This document shows, piece after piece, positions 34,001 through 46,424 of a DNA stretch of 64,000 nucleotides. The position numbers and the translations under genes were made by a program. The DNA comes from Schoenoplectus triqueter (Eukaryota; Streptophyta; Magnoliopsida; Poales; Cyperaceae), in contig CAXKVV010000062.1 of assembly GCA_964058805.1 (NCBI GenBank), forward strand, positions 124,001 to 188,000, given 5' to 3'. Position 1 is the stretch's first letter. Each line of letters starts with the position of its first letter. The notes under the pieces were generated by a model that made no database searches, was not told where the DNA came from, and worked only from the letters and a program-made list of their open reading frames with translations.

Positions 34001-35820
34001 TACTCGTCAATTTAATTTATTTTGACTTTATAGGTTCTCAAAAATATCTTGACGACCCGACAATCAAGTACGCTCAGGATGAGACGGTTGACGAGATCGT
34101 GCGCCCTACCGGAGACTGAGCAATCAGACGTTATCAGCCTTGCCAAAATATTCAGGTGCGGATTGCACTGAGATTTATGATTTCTTAGGATATGACTTTA
34201 AATTATATATTTTTTTTTTGATATTGAAACTTGTTCATATCATCCGCATTTCATTTTATATGCATTTCATTTTGATCATTAATTAAATTAATACTTAAAG
34301 TTAATTAGTTGTAGGATAAATTATCCTAGATGGAGTAATTAGTATTTAATAATTTAATATAATTAGTTATATGATAGATTATCCTAGATAGAGTAATTAG
34401 TATTTGATAATTTAATATAATTAGTTATAGGATAGATTATCCTAGATAGAGTAAGTAGTATTTAATAATTTAATATAATTAGTTACATGATAGATTATCT
34501 TAGATATTGTAATTAGTATTTAATAATCTATATTAGTATTAATTAGGTACCTTAAAATTTTATCATGTAAATAATGTGATTTTTATTAACTGGATTGTTA
34601 TATTGATCAAAATAGACTTAATCGAGTTATCACTAAATTGAATTTGCATATTATCTGTTTTCTATAATTTGTATGTTGTTCTGAAACTCAAGGAAGATTT
34701 TAAGTTAAAAATGAATATCCAAATTTGGGGTTCGGGAAGAGTGTCAGTACCGGCTCGATTTCATAGTAAAATACACTTTAAATTTATTATTGAGGAGCTA
34801 TTCCGTGGTTACAGTGATTATTTTATCACTTTATATTTAGCAGTGACTATTTTGTCACTTTATATTTATTCGTGATTGATTCACTTCATTTCATATTATT
34901 TTCGGATAGTCTCCTTCAATTTGAATTATATATTGATAAAAATCGAGTCGTTGTTCGTTTCATTATAGTAAGGGACTGAGCGGGATAAATTAGGGATGGT
35001 TTTGATAGTGAATGACACTCTCTTCTATAGAGCGGGCTCTCATCTATAGAGCACTGGTTGAGGTCGGTTCTTTCTGAAAAGAATTTATCCCGCAAAGTCA
35101 TTTATGTGATATGGGAGTTTGAACTTGTACCTATTATATTATAATATCTGAGAATGATTCATTTTGGGTTTATCCTTGATTTAAATTATTCATGACATTC
35201 AAGTAGTGCATTTTTATAAATCTCTTTCGGGTTCTTTTTATACCACACTAAAATATGATTAAATCAATTTTGATATTTAAACTAAAATAAAATTATGTAC
35301 TTATATGTTGCTACTATATTTATTATAAAAATAAATTTTTAATGGTTTTAAGTCTAAGCCTAGAGATTTATAACATCTCGGTGCTGGACCTAAAACCGCA
35401 CTGAGTGATTTATCACTCACGTTTCCACGGTGGTTGTGGGGTCCAGGTTTTACAGGAGCGAGATCAAGTTTTTGATGAGAGTGCTAGGTGCAGTCCTGCG
35501 TGGTGACAGAGATGCTTCGTCGTTTCCGCATGTGAGCAGGGTAGTGGATTAGGATCTATCGGGTTTCGAGTTTTATTTATTCTTTTGGGTTTTCTTTGAG
35601 AGATTTTGCTGCCCATTCCGATGGAGCTAGCCCCGCCTATGCAGGCGTTGTATACTCTTTGTTCATTCTGGACTGTATGGTTTTGTATTATTATTATTGT
35701 TTTGTTTATTGTGATATTGGTCTTATTTTATTCATTTAGCCTTTCGTACGCACGTCTCGTCGTGCGTACGTGGCGGGATTAAGCACCCCTGATCCGTTTT
35801 AATATTTCTGGGGTGTGACA
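31081..35820 (+). repeat. 3' LTR of LARD-type element (4740 bp)
   Basis: It is almost identical to 24120-28853. Differences seen include G/A at 31593, a T/G in CATGTGCGG, two bases in TAGATATTGTAATTAG, and a longer TA run at 31195. Most of the others are transitions. Confidence 0.93.
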
Positions 35821-35825
35821 ACATG
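35821..35825. repeat. Target duplication ACATG, right copy
   Basis: Exact match to 24115-24119. Confidence 0.92.
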
Positions 35826-38353
35826 TGTGTATGATTTTCTTTTTATTATTTCTGTACTTTTACTTTCGCTCACTACTTGATTGCTTCTTTAAGTCTAAAG
35901 AATTGGTTGCGGCTTTAAGGTTTTTAAGAGGGAGGGACTTAATTGAAAATTCAGCGATTAAGGGAGATATTGACATAGAGACAAGGAAAGGTTAAATGAA
36001 AATAATTAACTAGCAAATTTTATGCGCCTAGCTCAACTCAAATCCCCTCTCCTGCTCCATGTGCTAATTAATTAATATTTAATACAAATGATGCTTCTTC
36101 TCATAAATCATAACTAAGGCCTGCATACTTTAATTCTAAAGTGATTGGTACCATTGATAATGGTGGGTTACTGTTGCTGTTGGCACAATTGATAATGGTG
36201 GGTTACTGTTGCTGTTGGCACAATTGATAATGGTGGGTTACTGTACTGCTGTAAGACTAAATCTATTACTGAAACTGTTACTGGCAGAGCTAATATACAA
36301 GTATGAAAGTTTCTAATTTTTAATTTTGCACTATTCAGATTCAAGCTTCAATGTGTGTACAAAGGACTCCTACATCTCAACTAGGAATGGCATGATTGCC
36401 GTGAAGGCTGAGATGAATACAGCATTTCCTTTGGCCGGCTAAGATTTAATGCAACCATGAAATTGTCAGGATGTTAGTGAAGGTTCTCTGGAGGTACAGC
36501 CGTCACCCTGTACTGAACTTATGACAACGTTTGGTACAGGGTTTTGTACTAGTGCATTTTTTATTCTGTAATTGCTCACTTCAAGAGTATTTTTTCCTTA
36601 TCTTCTGTATCATTTAATTAAACCCATTAAATCTGACTCAACTCATCCATTCTTATCTGATCCAACTCATATCTTATTTAAAAAAAGGCCGAAGCATCCA
36701 ACTTCTTCTAAATAATAAATAGTAGAGATATTTCTTGTAAAAAGGGTTCATGTCCTTTATTCATAAACCCTTGGGTTGCAAAATAAATCAGTTTTATAAG
36801 ATAGGTATTAAGGCATAATAAATCAAGAGTATAGACATAAAATATTATATATTAAGACTTATTTTATGTATTAAAATTAAAAATCTAGATATAAAGATTT
36901 AGAAGTCTATGTATTAAGACTTGAAAAATATAAATATTAAGACTAAAAAAATCTATATATTAGCTTATTTGTGAACGTAATAATTTTTTTATTGTCATGT
37001 CTATTGTTCAAATCATTTTACATTTATGCAAAGTGAAACATGTAAATATTGTGAGTTTTTTATTTTATATTAGTTCTTACAATGCAATGAGTTTTGTAGA
37101 TTTTTCTTCATTTAATTTTTTGGTTCTAATCTAACCTATATTTTATTGTTGTCTGTTCAACTATTCATGCAGTTGAACCCTACTTGTTCGATGAACAAAT
37201 CAACTTTGTCTTGAGGGCTATTTGTGCCCTTGTGCAATAACACACATTAAATCTTAATTTGTTGCTGACTTGAGTAAGGTAAAAATACACCTTTTTAAAA
37301 TTCTCTTGAAAAAATTCATAAGTGATGATATTAAGACATATATACAGATATAAAAAATTATAAGTATTAAGACTTGATTCAATAAATATTAAGGCGTATA
37401 TTAATAACTATTAAGAGTATAACTATTAGTTATAGAAAATTATAATATTTTTTATTTTTTAGTTTAAATGTAACATTATTTTTTAAAATAGCATTATTAT
37501 GTTAACTATGAGAGGTCTATACTTAATAATTAATTGTATATCATGCATGATACGCGGTACAATGCAACATAACTATGTGCTAATATATATTTAATGACGT
37601 GTTCTACTAATATTTGTTTAATTATTGATATATTAATATTTTATTCTTGGTATTATAATTTTTTCATGATAGATATAACGATTTGTAAGTGATGATATTA
37701 AGAGAAAAAGTTTTTAAGTAAATATTAACACTTTAGATTGTTGGTATTAAGATTTTAATTATTACTTATGAACGATTGTTTTATAATGTATTAATATTTT
37801 TTTAAAGAGAATTGAGTATTAAGACTTATATATTATATATTATTGAGACAAATAAAGATAGGTATAGAGAAAAAAACTTTCAAATCGATGGGCGCTGTGT
37901 TGAAGAAAAAAAATTAATAACTATTAAGACAACCGATTATTAGTAATAACTATGGGTGTATTAATAACTATTAAGACAACCGATTATTAAGACAACTGAA
38001 GCCAAGTATGAAGAAAAAAAATACTTGTATTAGCATCTATTAAGACATATGGTATTAGATATTAAGAGTAGAGTTGTTAGGTATAGAAACATCGCAATTT
38101 AGAGCGGATCATATTCTAAAACGTGAAAAATTTTCAACAGTTATTTCAGCACATAATCAACGTATTTCAGTTGAAATATTTAACGAATACTAAGCTTGGG
38201 TACAATTATCGGGTTCTTTTTATAATTAATTAGAAGGATATAACGCTAAATATCCCCTAAAAAGTAGAAGTCAGCTCCAAATATCTCTCTTTCAAGTTTT
38301 AAGTTTTAAGAGAGAATAAAAAACAGAAAAGAGAAAAAAAATATTTCTAAATC
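35826..38353. other. Intergenic DNA with a recurring ATTAAGAC word
   Basis: No ARM-repeat or other domain was found. From about 36800 to 38110 the word TATTAAGAC recurs at irregular spacing, which suggests an old, decayed tandem or dispersed repeat. The 70 bases before 38354 are purine-rich and fit a 5' leader. Confidence 0.4.
36154..36243. repeat. 35 bp tandem repeat, about 2.6 copies
   Basis: The unit is TTGATAATGGTGGGTTACTG followed by TTGCTGTTGGCACAA. The copies are identical apart from truncation of the last. Confidence 0.9.
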
Positions 38354-41186
38354 ATGGAGATTGGGAAGGATGATGCTAAAAGGAGGGTTGCGTTTGTGCT
38401 GATCGATGGTCTAGGCGATGTATCAATCCCCAAATTCGGCTACAAAACCCCACTTCCAAGTGGCGAAAACCCCCAATCTGGATGCAATCGCATCAGCTGG
38501 TGTTAACGGGTTAATGGATCCGGTGGAACCCGGTTTGGTTTGTGGAAGTGACACTGCTCACCTTTCGTTGCTGGGCTACAATCCGAGAGTGTACTATCGT
38601 GGTAGAGGTGCTTTCGAATCGATGGGCGCTGGGTTGGCGATGTCTCCAGGCGACATTGCTTTCAAGGTGAGATTTTGTAGAAAAAAGAATGCGGTGTTAG
38701 TGTGTTAATTTGAGATTGTTGATTGTAATTAGATAATGGACTTTATTGGAGATGAGAAAAATAATGCACCTGATTGAAATTGGGCAAATAATATAAATAA
38801 TATGAATGACTCAGTAAAAGCTCAACTTTGAACTCCAAACCTGATAATCTTTTGACGAGGCAATATCTTCTGCTGTACTGTTAAATATTAAAACTCAACT
38901 GGTTAATTTAACTCATAACTTGGTGATAAAGATGAGGTTGGTACAATTACTAAGAGTATCAAAGTTTCCCTTTTCAAATACTAGTGTTCTAGTATCTGTC
39001 TTTTTCGTTCAAGTGATTTGCACATACATCCTTATTGATTGAAGTTTTCTATTTAAGTCAAATTTCGCAACATTGGATGAGAAGAGTGGAATAGTGGTTA
39101 GCAGGAGGGCTGATCGGCACTTTGAGGAAGAAGGCCCCATTCTCTGCGCCGCTTTGGATGGACTGAAGCTACCTTCTTTTCCTGATTATGAAGTAAGAGT
39201 CAGGTACTGTATCATCGGAATAAATGCAAGATAAGGTACCTATACTGTTAGTGGAACAAGCAATGCCATGTAAAGAGTTCAAATTTTATTTTACTCCTTT
39301 TTGTCAACTAAATCACTATTTTGCATGCAAAATTTAAACCTTAGTACCCACAGGTTGGCATTGTTTTAAGGAATATACCATTTTCATCAGACATATCTTG
39401 TGATCCACCTGTCTAATTTTTGGCGCGTCCCCTTTCACCTGAAATTTTTTTTTTACTTCTTTGTGAAATGTATAAGAACACTGTGAGTCTATTTGGTTGG
39501 GAAAGTAGGTTTCGCCTATTTGCATTGGAGCCAACAAAATTATGACTAACATATAGTGATGCACCTAAATTGCAGTTCAAGTTATTCAATTTCTTGATAT
39601 GAAAATTTCAGGTATGCGACTGAGCACAAATGTGGAGTGGTTGTAAAGGGTCCAAAATTAAGTGGAAACATATCAGGTACTGATCCATTAAAAGACAATC
39701 GCTTACTGCTGAAAGCTGAACCACTAGATGATTCATTTGAGGCAAAGAACATCGCCGAGGTGGTAAATGAACTATCAAAAGAGATCTAAAAAATATTGGT
39801 CTCTCATCCTATAAATAAGAAAAGAGATGAGGATGGGAAGAATATCGCCAATGTGGTGTAACTACGAGGTTGTGGTTATTAGGATTGAGGTTAGCTTTCT
39901 TTCTTTTTGTTGGTTCTTTATATGATTTGTGTGGTAATTTCAACCTTTGTGTAAACCTTAGTCCTTACAGATATGTTCTCCTATGCCTTCAAAGGTTACC
40001 AAGGTACCAAAGTATTTGGTTCTGTACGGACATAACCACTGGTGTATGAAATTTCACAAAAAGGAAATAGAAGCAATGGTTATGACAAAAAGATTTTCAG
40101 TGTAATTACTTCAAGTTAAATGAGATCTATAAATTCTTTTACATGGTTCACTTTGAATAAATACTAAAAAAATCAAATTAGTGGAATTCCAAGTGCTGTG
40201 TAAGGACATTTTCATAGGAAACATAAATATTGTTGTTTTATTTAAGCAGTTTTAAACTGAGGAGTTATCTAAACTAGAACTATAACAACAAATCAGGTAC
40301 CTTCATTTGAGGAAAACCATGGTTTGGCACCCTGCATGGTCGCCCCCACAAAGATAATAGCTGTCTGGGTCTTTCTTTGGGCATAGACATCCTTGAAGCA
40401 CCTGGTGCAACTGGAGATTACCGTTCCCTTCTGACTTCCAAGGCCAAATCAATTGCATGTGCGCTAACAGCTCCTTTGCAACCACCTCCACTTGTTTTTG
40501 TGACGGGAGAGGAAGAACTCAAGCCAGGTCGAGAGGCGGGATATGACTTTGGTTTTCTTCACATAAAGGTAAGAAACTTGTTATATTAACTTTGGTAAAT
40601 TAAAGGTGAAAGATTTATTGTTGCAACATTTAGGAAAGTTATAATTAATGACATTTATTCCTAGCTCATACTAAAAGTTCCTTTTTCTTCCTTTTAAAAG
40701 GCAATTGATGATGCCGGTCATGACAAGGCAACAATACTCAAAGTACGAGGTCTAGAAGCTGTTGACTGAGCTGTTGGTCAACTCGCAAAGCTTCTCTGGC
40801 AAGCAGAAGCTTCTAAAAATTTCCAATATTACCTATGTGTAACTGGAGACCACTCCACGCCAGTAGAATACGGCGATCACAGCTTTGAGCCGGTGCCGTT
40901 TTCCTTGTGCCGGTTAGAAGATTTTGTTGGTGCAATTGGAAAGGAGAATGTAAATGCAATTTCACTTGAGGATTTCCCACTTCCATCAGTGGCAGCCGGG
41001 GACGATCTGGCTGAGGCTGGGGAGATAGTTGCAGGGAAGTCTAATTCTGGTAATTTAGTGTCATGTTGTGATGATTCGGTGAGTGAGTTTAGTGAAGTTG
41101 CTGCTGCCAGGGGTTATCTGGGTAGATTCCCAGGAAGTGAGATGATGGGAGTGATAAAAAAATATATGAAGCAGAAAAACGAATGA
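38354..41186 (+). pseudogene. Archaeal-type cofactor-independent phosphoglycerate mutase, broken
   Basis: Five exons are readable: 38354-38666, 39058-39203, 39612-39889, 40297-40568 and 40701-41186, all with GT-AG introns and consistent phase. Hallmarks of the metal-dependent enzyme that interconverts 2- and 3-phosphoglycerate remain: FVLIDGLGD, GSDTAHLSLLGYNP, RADRHFEEEG, LGIDILEAPGATGDY and VTGDHSTPVEYGDHSF. Allowing for the breaks, it would encode about 497 residues, similar to Arabidopsis At3g30841. The breaks are an extra C at about 38456, TAA at 39787-39789, TAA at 39859-39861, an extra T at about 39876, a missing G at about 40363 and TGA at 40767-40769. Kept introns show it arose by DNA duplication or in-place decay, not by retroposition. 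With three indels and three nonsense codons, sequencing error is unlikely to explain all. Confidence 0.9.
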
Positions 41187-41353
41187 GTCAATTTTGTATA
41201 TATGCGGTATCTTTTTATTTAACAAGTAAATAATTAGAGGAAAAAGTTTCAAGTAATTAGAGGAAAAAAGTTTTAAGTTTGTAGATTTTTCTGTTCATTC
41301 TACTTGTAATTACTGCATTTGTGGTCTCTTATTTATCACCTTTTCTTTTGTTT
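41187..41353. other. 3' flank of the mutase pseudogene
   Basis: A short imperfect duplication of AGTAATTAGAGGAAAAA occurs here. Nothing else recognised. Confidence 0.4.
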
Positions 41354-41361
41354 GTTACGTT
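41354..41361. repeat. Target duplication GTTACGTT, left copy (outer hAT)
   Basis: The same eight bases follow the element at 44248-44255, the length expected of hAT transposons. Confidence 0.9.
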
Positions 41362-41597
41362 TAGGGGTGCCCAATGAGACGAACATGGACGAGTTGGATA
41401 GAACTCGTCTCGAAATGTTAGCGAGCCAAGCCAGCTCGTCCCAATATCCGATCACGAGCTAAAATCAGTAACTCGAGCTCGTCTCGTTTTAATCGAGTTA
41501 TCTCGAGTTGGCTTGTCGATATAGAGATCGTAGCGATGATCTAGCGGCAGTTTAGAGGAGAGAAGAAAAAAATGAGGCTAATGGAGATTGGAGAGCA

Positions 41598-42984
41598 CAC
41601 TACCACAAAAAAAATGTTTTAGAACCGGTTATATAAAAGATTTAGCATTGATTATACAAACGGTTCTCAAACTATGCAGTGCTAAATGTTTTAAAAACCG
41701 GCGCTAAGAGGAGGTGCTAAATGGGGGTTTAAAGCTGATTATTTCAAATAATCGATTCTAAATTCTCACATTTAGAACCGGTTATTTTGAAATAATCAGT
41801 TCTAAACTCTAACATTTAGAACCGATTATTTCAAATAACTGGTTCTAAACTCTTCTATCTAATCGGCAGTTTGTTTTAATTTAATTCTTTCTAATCAGCC
41901 GTTTAGAGCTGTTTCTAACTGTTTACAACATAAACCATTATTTTCAATTTGTTATTTTATTTTTTGAATTGATTTCTTTAAATTTTGATTAAATAATTTA
42001 ATTTCATTATTAACTAATAAAGTATATTTCACTAACAAAATAATTATATATAATTTATATATTAAAGAAAATCTGAGAAATTTTCTATCTTTACAATTTC
42101 TAAAGAAAAAAATAAAAAAACTAAACTAAAAACTTCAAATAAACATCAAATTCATTATTGAGCTTCAAGACGAGATTCAAATCCGTCTTTCTCTTTCCCT
42201 TTCTTTTTTCTTTCTTCAAAACGACATTTGCTCTTTCTCTTTCCCTGTCTCTCAACATCTCTTTTATATATGAAATAGGATGATGAAGAGTGATAATCCG
42301 TGGGATTTAGATTTTTGAATTTTGGTTTTTAGATCGTCGGATAAGCATGAACCAACGGCTAGATTGAAAAATATAGCAATCCGTGAGAGCAAAAAGTTAA
42401 AATGCTATTGGTTGATGCAAAAGAATTTTTTTAAATCCGGTTTTTATTAAAAAACGGTTCTAATTCATAAAATTGAATTAGAACTGATTTTAATAAAAAC
42501 CGGATTTAATTAATATGAAGTACTCTAAAATTTAATTTTTAATCTAATTCTCTGACGTTAATTAATATAAATTTTTAATATTAATATGAATTAGATTTTT
42601 AATCAAAGAATTTTTATATTAATATGATGTCAGAGAATTTTATATATTATCATAAATTTTAATCATAATTTTGAGAGTTAGTTTAGAACCGGTTTTATTA
42701 ATAACCGGATTGAATTTTCTTAGAATTTAGAACTTATTTTTGCTAAAACCGGTTTTAAAATAAAAAATTTAGAACCGGTTATTTATAACCGATTTTAATC
42801 CATTCAATTGAAATCGGTTTTCATATAATCGGTTATAATAAAAAAAATTTAACCGTTTGTTTTACAAAATCGATTTTAATAATTTTAATAAAATTTACAA
42901 CTCTGTCACTCTAATCTTTTAGCAGCTATTTTTTTAAAAATCGATTCTAAATAGCCGATTCTAAATCTAATTTTTATGGTAGTG
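41598..42984. mobile_element. Non-autonomous CACTA element inside the hAT element
   Basis: The left terminus CACTACCACAAAAA and the complement of the right terminus CACTACCATAAAAA form inverted repeats. A 3 bp duplication GCA lies at 41595-41597 and 42985-42987. Near both ends AACCGGTTAT-like words recur in both orientations, as subterminal repeats. The 1387 bp element has no transposase frame. Confidence 0.88.
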
Positions 42985-43220
42985 GCAACACAGTGTCATC
43001 TGGTTATAGAGTAGTAATAGAGCAAACAGCAGAGAGATGGATGACTGACGGAGACTCGTTGAGAGAGAGAGGGATGTCAATTCAAATTACTGATAGAGAC
43101 TACAACCCTAGAAGACCCTATCAAAATAAATTTATATAAACTAACCTCAATTGCTGATGGAGACTAGTGGAGAGAGAGGGGGAATGTCCATCAGGCTCTT
43201 ATTTCAATATTTCTTGGTTA

Positions 43221-43228
43221 GTGGTTAC
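43221..43228. repeat. Target duplication GTGGTTAC, left copy (inner hAT)
   Basis: Repeated exactly at 43898-43905. Confidence 0.9.
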
Positions 43229-43897
43229 TAGTGATTTGAAAACGGTCCGGTCCAAGCCGGTCCAGTCCAAACTCGGATAATCCACGGTCCCGCACAGTCA
43301 ACGGTCCACGGTCTCGCACGGTCCACACGAGCCGGTCCAAAGCGGTCCAAATTAAAAAAAATTGAACCCGTCCCACCGTTGGCCCCCGGGGGCCGGACCC
43401 CCACGGGACGGACACAGTCCGGTCCGATTTTTTTTTTATTAATTGGGAAAAATAATAATTAATCATATTTTTTAATAATAATTTTTAACTAATTCGAATT
43501 ATTATTTTTAATTATTTTAAAATCTAATAGTACTAAAAAATTTAAAAAAATTCAGAAAATTGTAAAAAATAATAAAAGTTAAAAAATAAATTTATCAATT
43601 TTTAAATAATAATTTTCATCGAATTAATTACATATTTTTTAATAATTTAAAAATTGAATAATAAAAAAAAATTATAAAAATATCGAGGGTCTGTTCCGGG
43701 ACGGTCCCACACGGTCCACGGTCCGGTCTAGTCCGGTTCATGGGTCGGCACGAGACATTTTTGGATGAAGGGAGAACCGACCCACCATTGGATTGGACCG
43801 TGGTAAGGTACAGGACGGTCCACTGTCCGGCCACGGTTCAGTCCGGTCTGGTCCGGTTCGGAACAGATTGGACCGTCCAGTCCATTTCAAAACTCTA
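43229..43897. mobile_element. Small hAT element rich in CGGTCC, nested
   Basis: The ends TAGTGATTTGAAA and, on the other strand, TAGAGTTTTGAAA form hAT-type inverted repeats next to a perfect 8 bp duplication. About 200 bp at each end carries some 15 CGGTCC/GGACCG words, likely transposase-binding sites, around an AT-rich centre. The 669 bp element has no transposase. Short frames on the minus strand reflect the repeat. Confidence 0.9.
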
Positions 43898-44247
43898 GTG
43901 GTTACCCAACCCCAATTGATAAATTTATATTAAATTATTATGAAACAATACTACTCCAGCATCGCACCGTTTGATGTCCAATCAACCTCCTCTTTTCAAG
44001 GTTTCTTAGTTATCCAGACCCAAATATTTATCACTATTTTATTATATATCATGGCTGATGGAGACTGGTGCTTCTCCGCTAGTCGCGAGCTAGACGAGTC
44101 GAGTTGAGTAAAACTCGAACTCGTCTCGGTAAGTTAACGAGTTGTTTAGTTCGTCTCGTCAACAGCTCGAGTTGTTAACGAACGAGTTATTTTCAAGATT
44201 TTATCGAGTCGAACACGAACGAGCTACGAACATTTTAGACACTACTA

Positions 44248-44255
44248 GTTACGTT
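44248..44255. repeat. Target duplication GTTACGTT, right copy (outer hAT)
   Basis: Exact match to 41354-41361. Confidence 0.9.
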
Positions 44256-46421
44256 TGCAATTTTGAGAAAGGTGCAGGGACATTGGAGCTCGTAGCCTAG
44301 TACTATTGTGGGCCCTGTTTACTTGCAATATTGGGCTTTGGTTTCTACGGACGACTCGGCCTGGTTTAATAAACATTGTCTGTCGAAGGTGTTTTTTCCT
44401 CATTATTTTGGTTCTTTTATTTCGTCTTTTTTTTTTCTTTCTCTATTTCAGTGATTGTTATTAGTGAATATATTGTTTAGTAATTTAATAAGCGCATGGA
44501 CCAAATATGATGAGTGTTGAAACTTGACATTAACGGGTCTTTAACAATCAAATTTGTAAATCCGATTGATAATTTATCAGAATGTTGGAGTTCATAAATA
44601 ACTTTTGGCCTGATGGACATTAAATACCTCTTTTGTTTGCTTTCCTAAATACAACCACATTAATTTGAAAGATTAAACAGTGCAAGGTTTCAATAAAGCT
44701 GTATTAGACAACTAATTAAGTCTCCATTTTGGCAACTTTTTTTTTTCTGGGTATTCTTGATCTGGTCACACACCGTGGAGGAACATGATATTAGGTTGGC
44801 AGTTAGCCACTCGTCGTAACTGGTTTAATAATAGCAAGTTGAACTGTGGAAGTTTCATACAAGTCTTCCTTCAATTTTAGTTTGCTTGCTGAGTTCATAT
44901 ATTCATATTTGAAACTTGAAAGAGACTATTTGATACGGCTTGATACAAATTGTTCTAAAATAAAATTTGTTAAATATGACAATGACATAATAATAATATA
45001 GTAGTAATTAGAGTATTTAAACATATGACATCGAGCAAGAAAACTTCTTCCTTGACATGTAGTTTGCTTGTTTAGTGCACATTGTCAAATTTTGATAGAG
45101 ACACTGATGTAGCTTGGTAAAAATTGACCAAAATGAGGTTTATCAAAAATATTTTACCCATGACATAATATGTAAATAGTATATTGAAACATATGAAAGA
45201 AGCTATGTTTTAATTAAGGAAGAAATAAAATGGACATACAACAAGTCCAAATGTTTGAATGTATGGAAGTGAAAATTTGAAATTATATTTGAAAAATGCC
45301 AAGTTGTAAAATTGAATGGAAATGTGTTATGTCAGGAGGAGATCTCCTGTATTATTTAAACTAGAGTTCTTTGCTGCGGATTTGAGATATTTTATTTTTC
45401 ACATTGTGATGATGTGAAGCAGTTTTCAAAAACTATTATATAATATATTTTTTTAAAAATAATGCAAATCAGGCTTACATGTGAACTTTTAAACTGTCGT
45501 TAAAGAAAAAATTGTGTGGATGAATCAAAAATTTTATTATAAAGGAAGAAATAAGATAAAAAATTACAATTGTGAATTGTAGGTCATTCAAATATTAGAA
45601 CCGCAAAAAAAAAAAAACTTAACAGATCATCCAAAACATAGAATCAGATGTTTAAAATCATTTGAATCAATTTTTCTACGAACATCCAAAACATATAGTC
45701 AGAGGGTATATAACAAATAAATAAGAAATAAAAGAATATTATATGTTGGATGGGAGTGGAGAGATGAAAAAAATTGATCTGATTTTCTACTTCTCTGATA
45801 TTTGTTGTTTTAGTTTTATCTATAATAACTAAATTTGTGAATTATTCGTCAATAAGTTGTTTTTACATCAACGCAAACAGTGCCCTATAATAACTAATTT
45901 TTTTCTCACCCACGCAAACAGTGTTTTTTAGTTTAATTTTTTTTTCATCCCACCTCTATTGCTGCGCTGGGATAACTCCGAACGGGCCCTAAATGTTTTT
46001 AGACGACCTTTCAATTAATTATTGACTGGATAAAGTAGTATTATATTAGTTAATATACGCTGATTCAGACAAATTACAAATAAGAGAGTAACGTTTTTTT
46101 GTATACTGTATGCTAGCTAGCTAGGACAACCGCACCGTGCCTTTTTATACTTAATGTTTAATTAGCATTGTACCTGGTCTTACTTCTTAATTAGCAGTGT
46201 ACCTCGTCTTACTTCTTTTTTTCTCTGTCTTCTATTCCGTGGCTACCTACTACCTAGGCAACAAGCACTGTTGTCACTTGTGCTGCTACCTAGCACTACC
46301 CGGAAGGAATTAAAAAATACAATTTCCATGTCACTATTAGAAAATGTCGTTTCAATTTTTTGGACATCAAATAAGTCTAGTGTCGATATATATATAATAA
46401 GTCCTTTAGGAAAAAAAACAG
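44256..46421. other. Intergenic DNA, no gene recognised
   Basis: AT-rich, without domain-bearing frames. At about 45885 and 45960-45980 there are GGGC..TGTTTGCG-like and CCGAACGGGCCCTAA words that may be ends of another decayed Tourist-like element. Confidence 0.35.
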
Positions 46422-46424
46422 TAA

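Larger units (their letters stand above)
24120..35820 (+). mobile_element. LARD-type LTR retrotransposon derivative, 11.7 kb
   Basis: Two direct repeats of 4734 and 4740 bp flank a 2227 bp interior, with a 5 bp target duplication (ACATG) outside. A tRNA-Met primer-binding site follows the left LTR and a polypurine tract precedes the right LTR, so it reads on the plus strand. No gag or pol frame exists anywhere inside. This is the layout of large retrotransposon derivatives (LARDs), which have multi-kilobase LTRs and a non-coding interior. LTR ends (TGTA...GTGTGACA) and the GGACGAAACGACTTTTTAAG segment before the polypurine tract resemble Tekay/Del chromoviruses of the Gypsy group; that affiliation is inferred. 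The LTRs differ by about 14 substitutions by eye plus a TA-repeat length change, so the insertion is recent. Confidence 0.93.
41362..44247. mobile_element. Non-autonomous hAT element carrying two nested transposons
   Basis: The ends are TAGGGGTGCCC on the left and, on the right strand, TAGTAGTGTCTAAAATG. They fit the loose TAG..GGTG-type inverted repeats of plant hAT elements and are flanked by a perfect 8 bp duplication. Both subterminal parts are full of ACGAG, CTCGTCTCG and GAGCTCG words. No transposase frame is present. About 2.05 kb of its 2886 bp belongs to two later insertions, a CACTA element and a smaller hAT element, so the original element was roughly 0.8 kb. Confidence 0.85.

Noticed and set aside
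24120..35820. The 4.7 kb direct repeats as a segmental duplication or assembly artefact
   Set aside because: TG...CA ends, primer-binding site, polypurine tract and an ACATG target duplication all fall exactly at the repeat borders, which only an LTR element explains.
44930..45210. Possible direct repeat of about 90 bp (TGACATAATA, AAACATATGA words)
   Set aside because: Similarity is weak and confined to AT-rich words; not enough to call a repeat.
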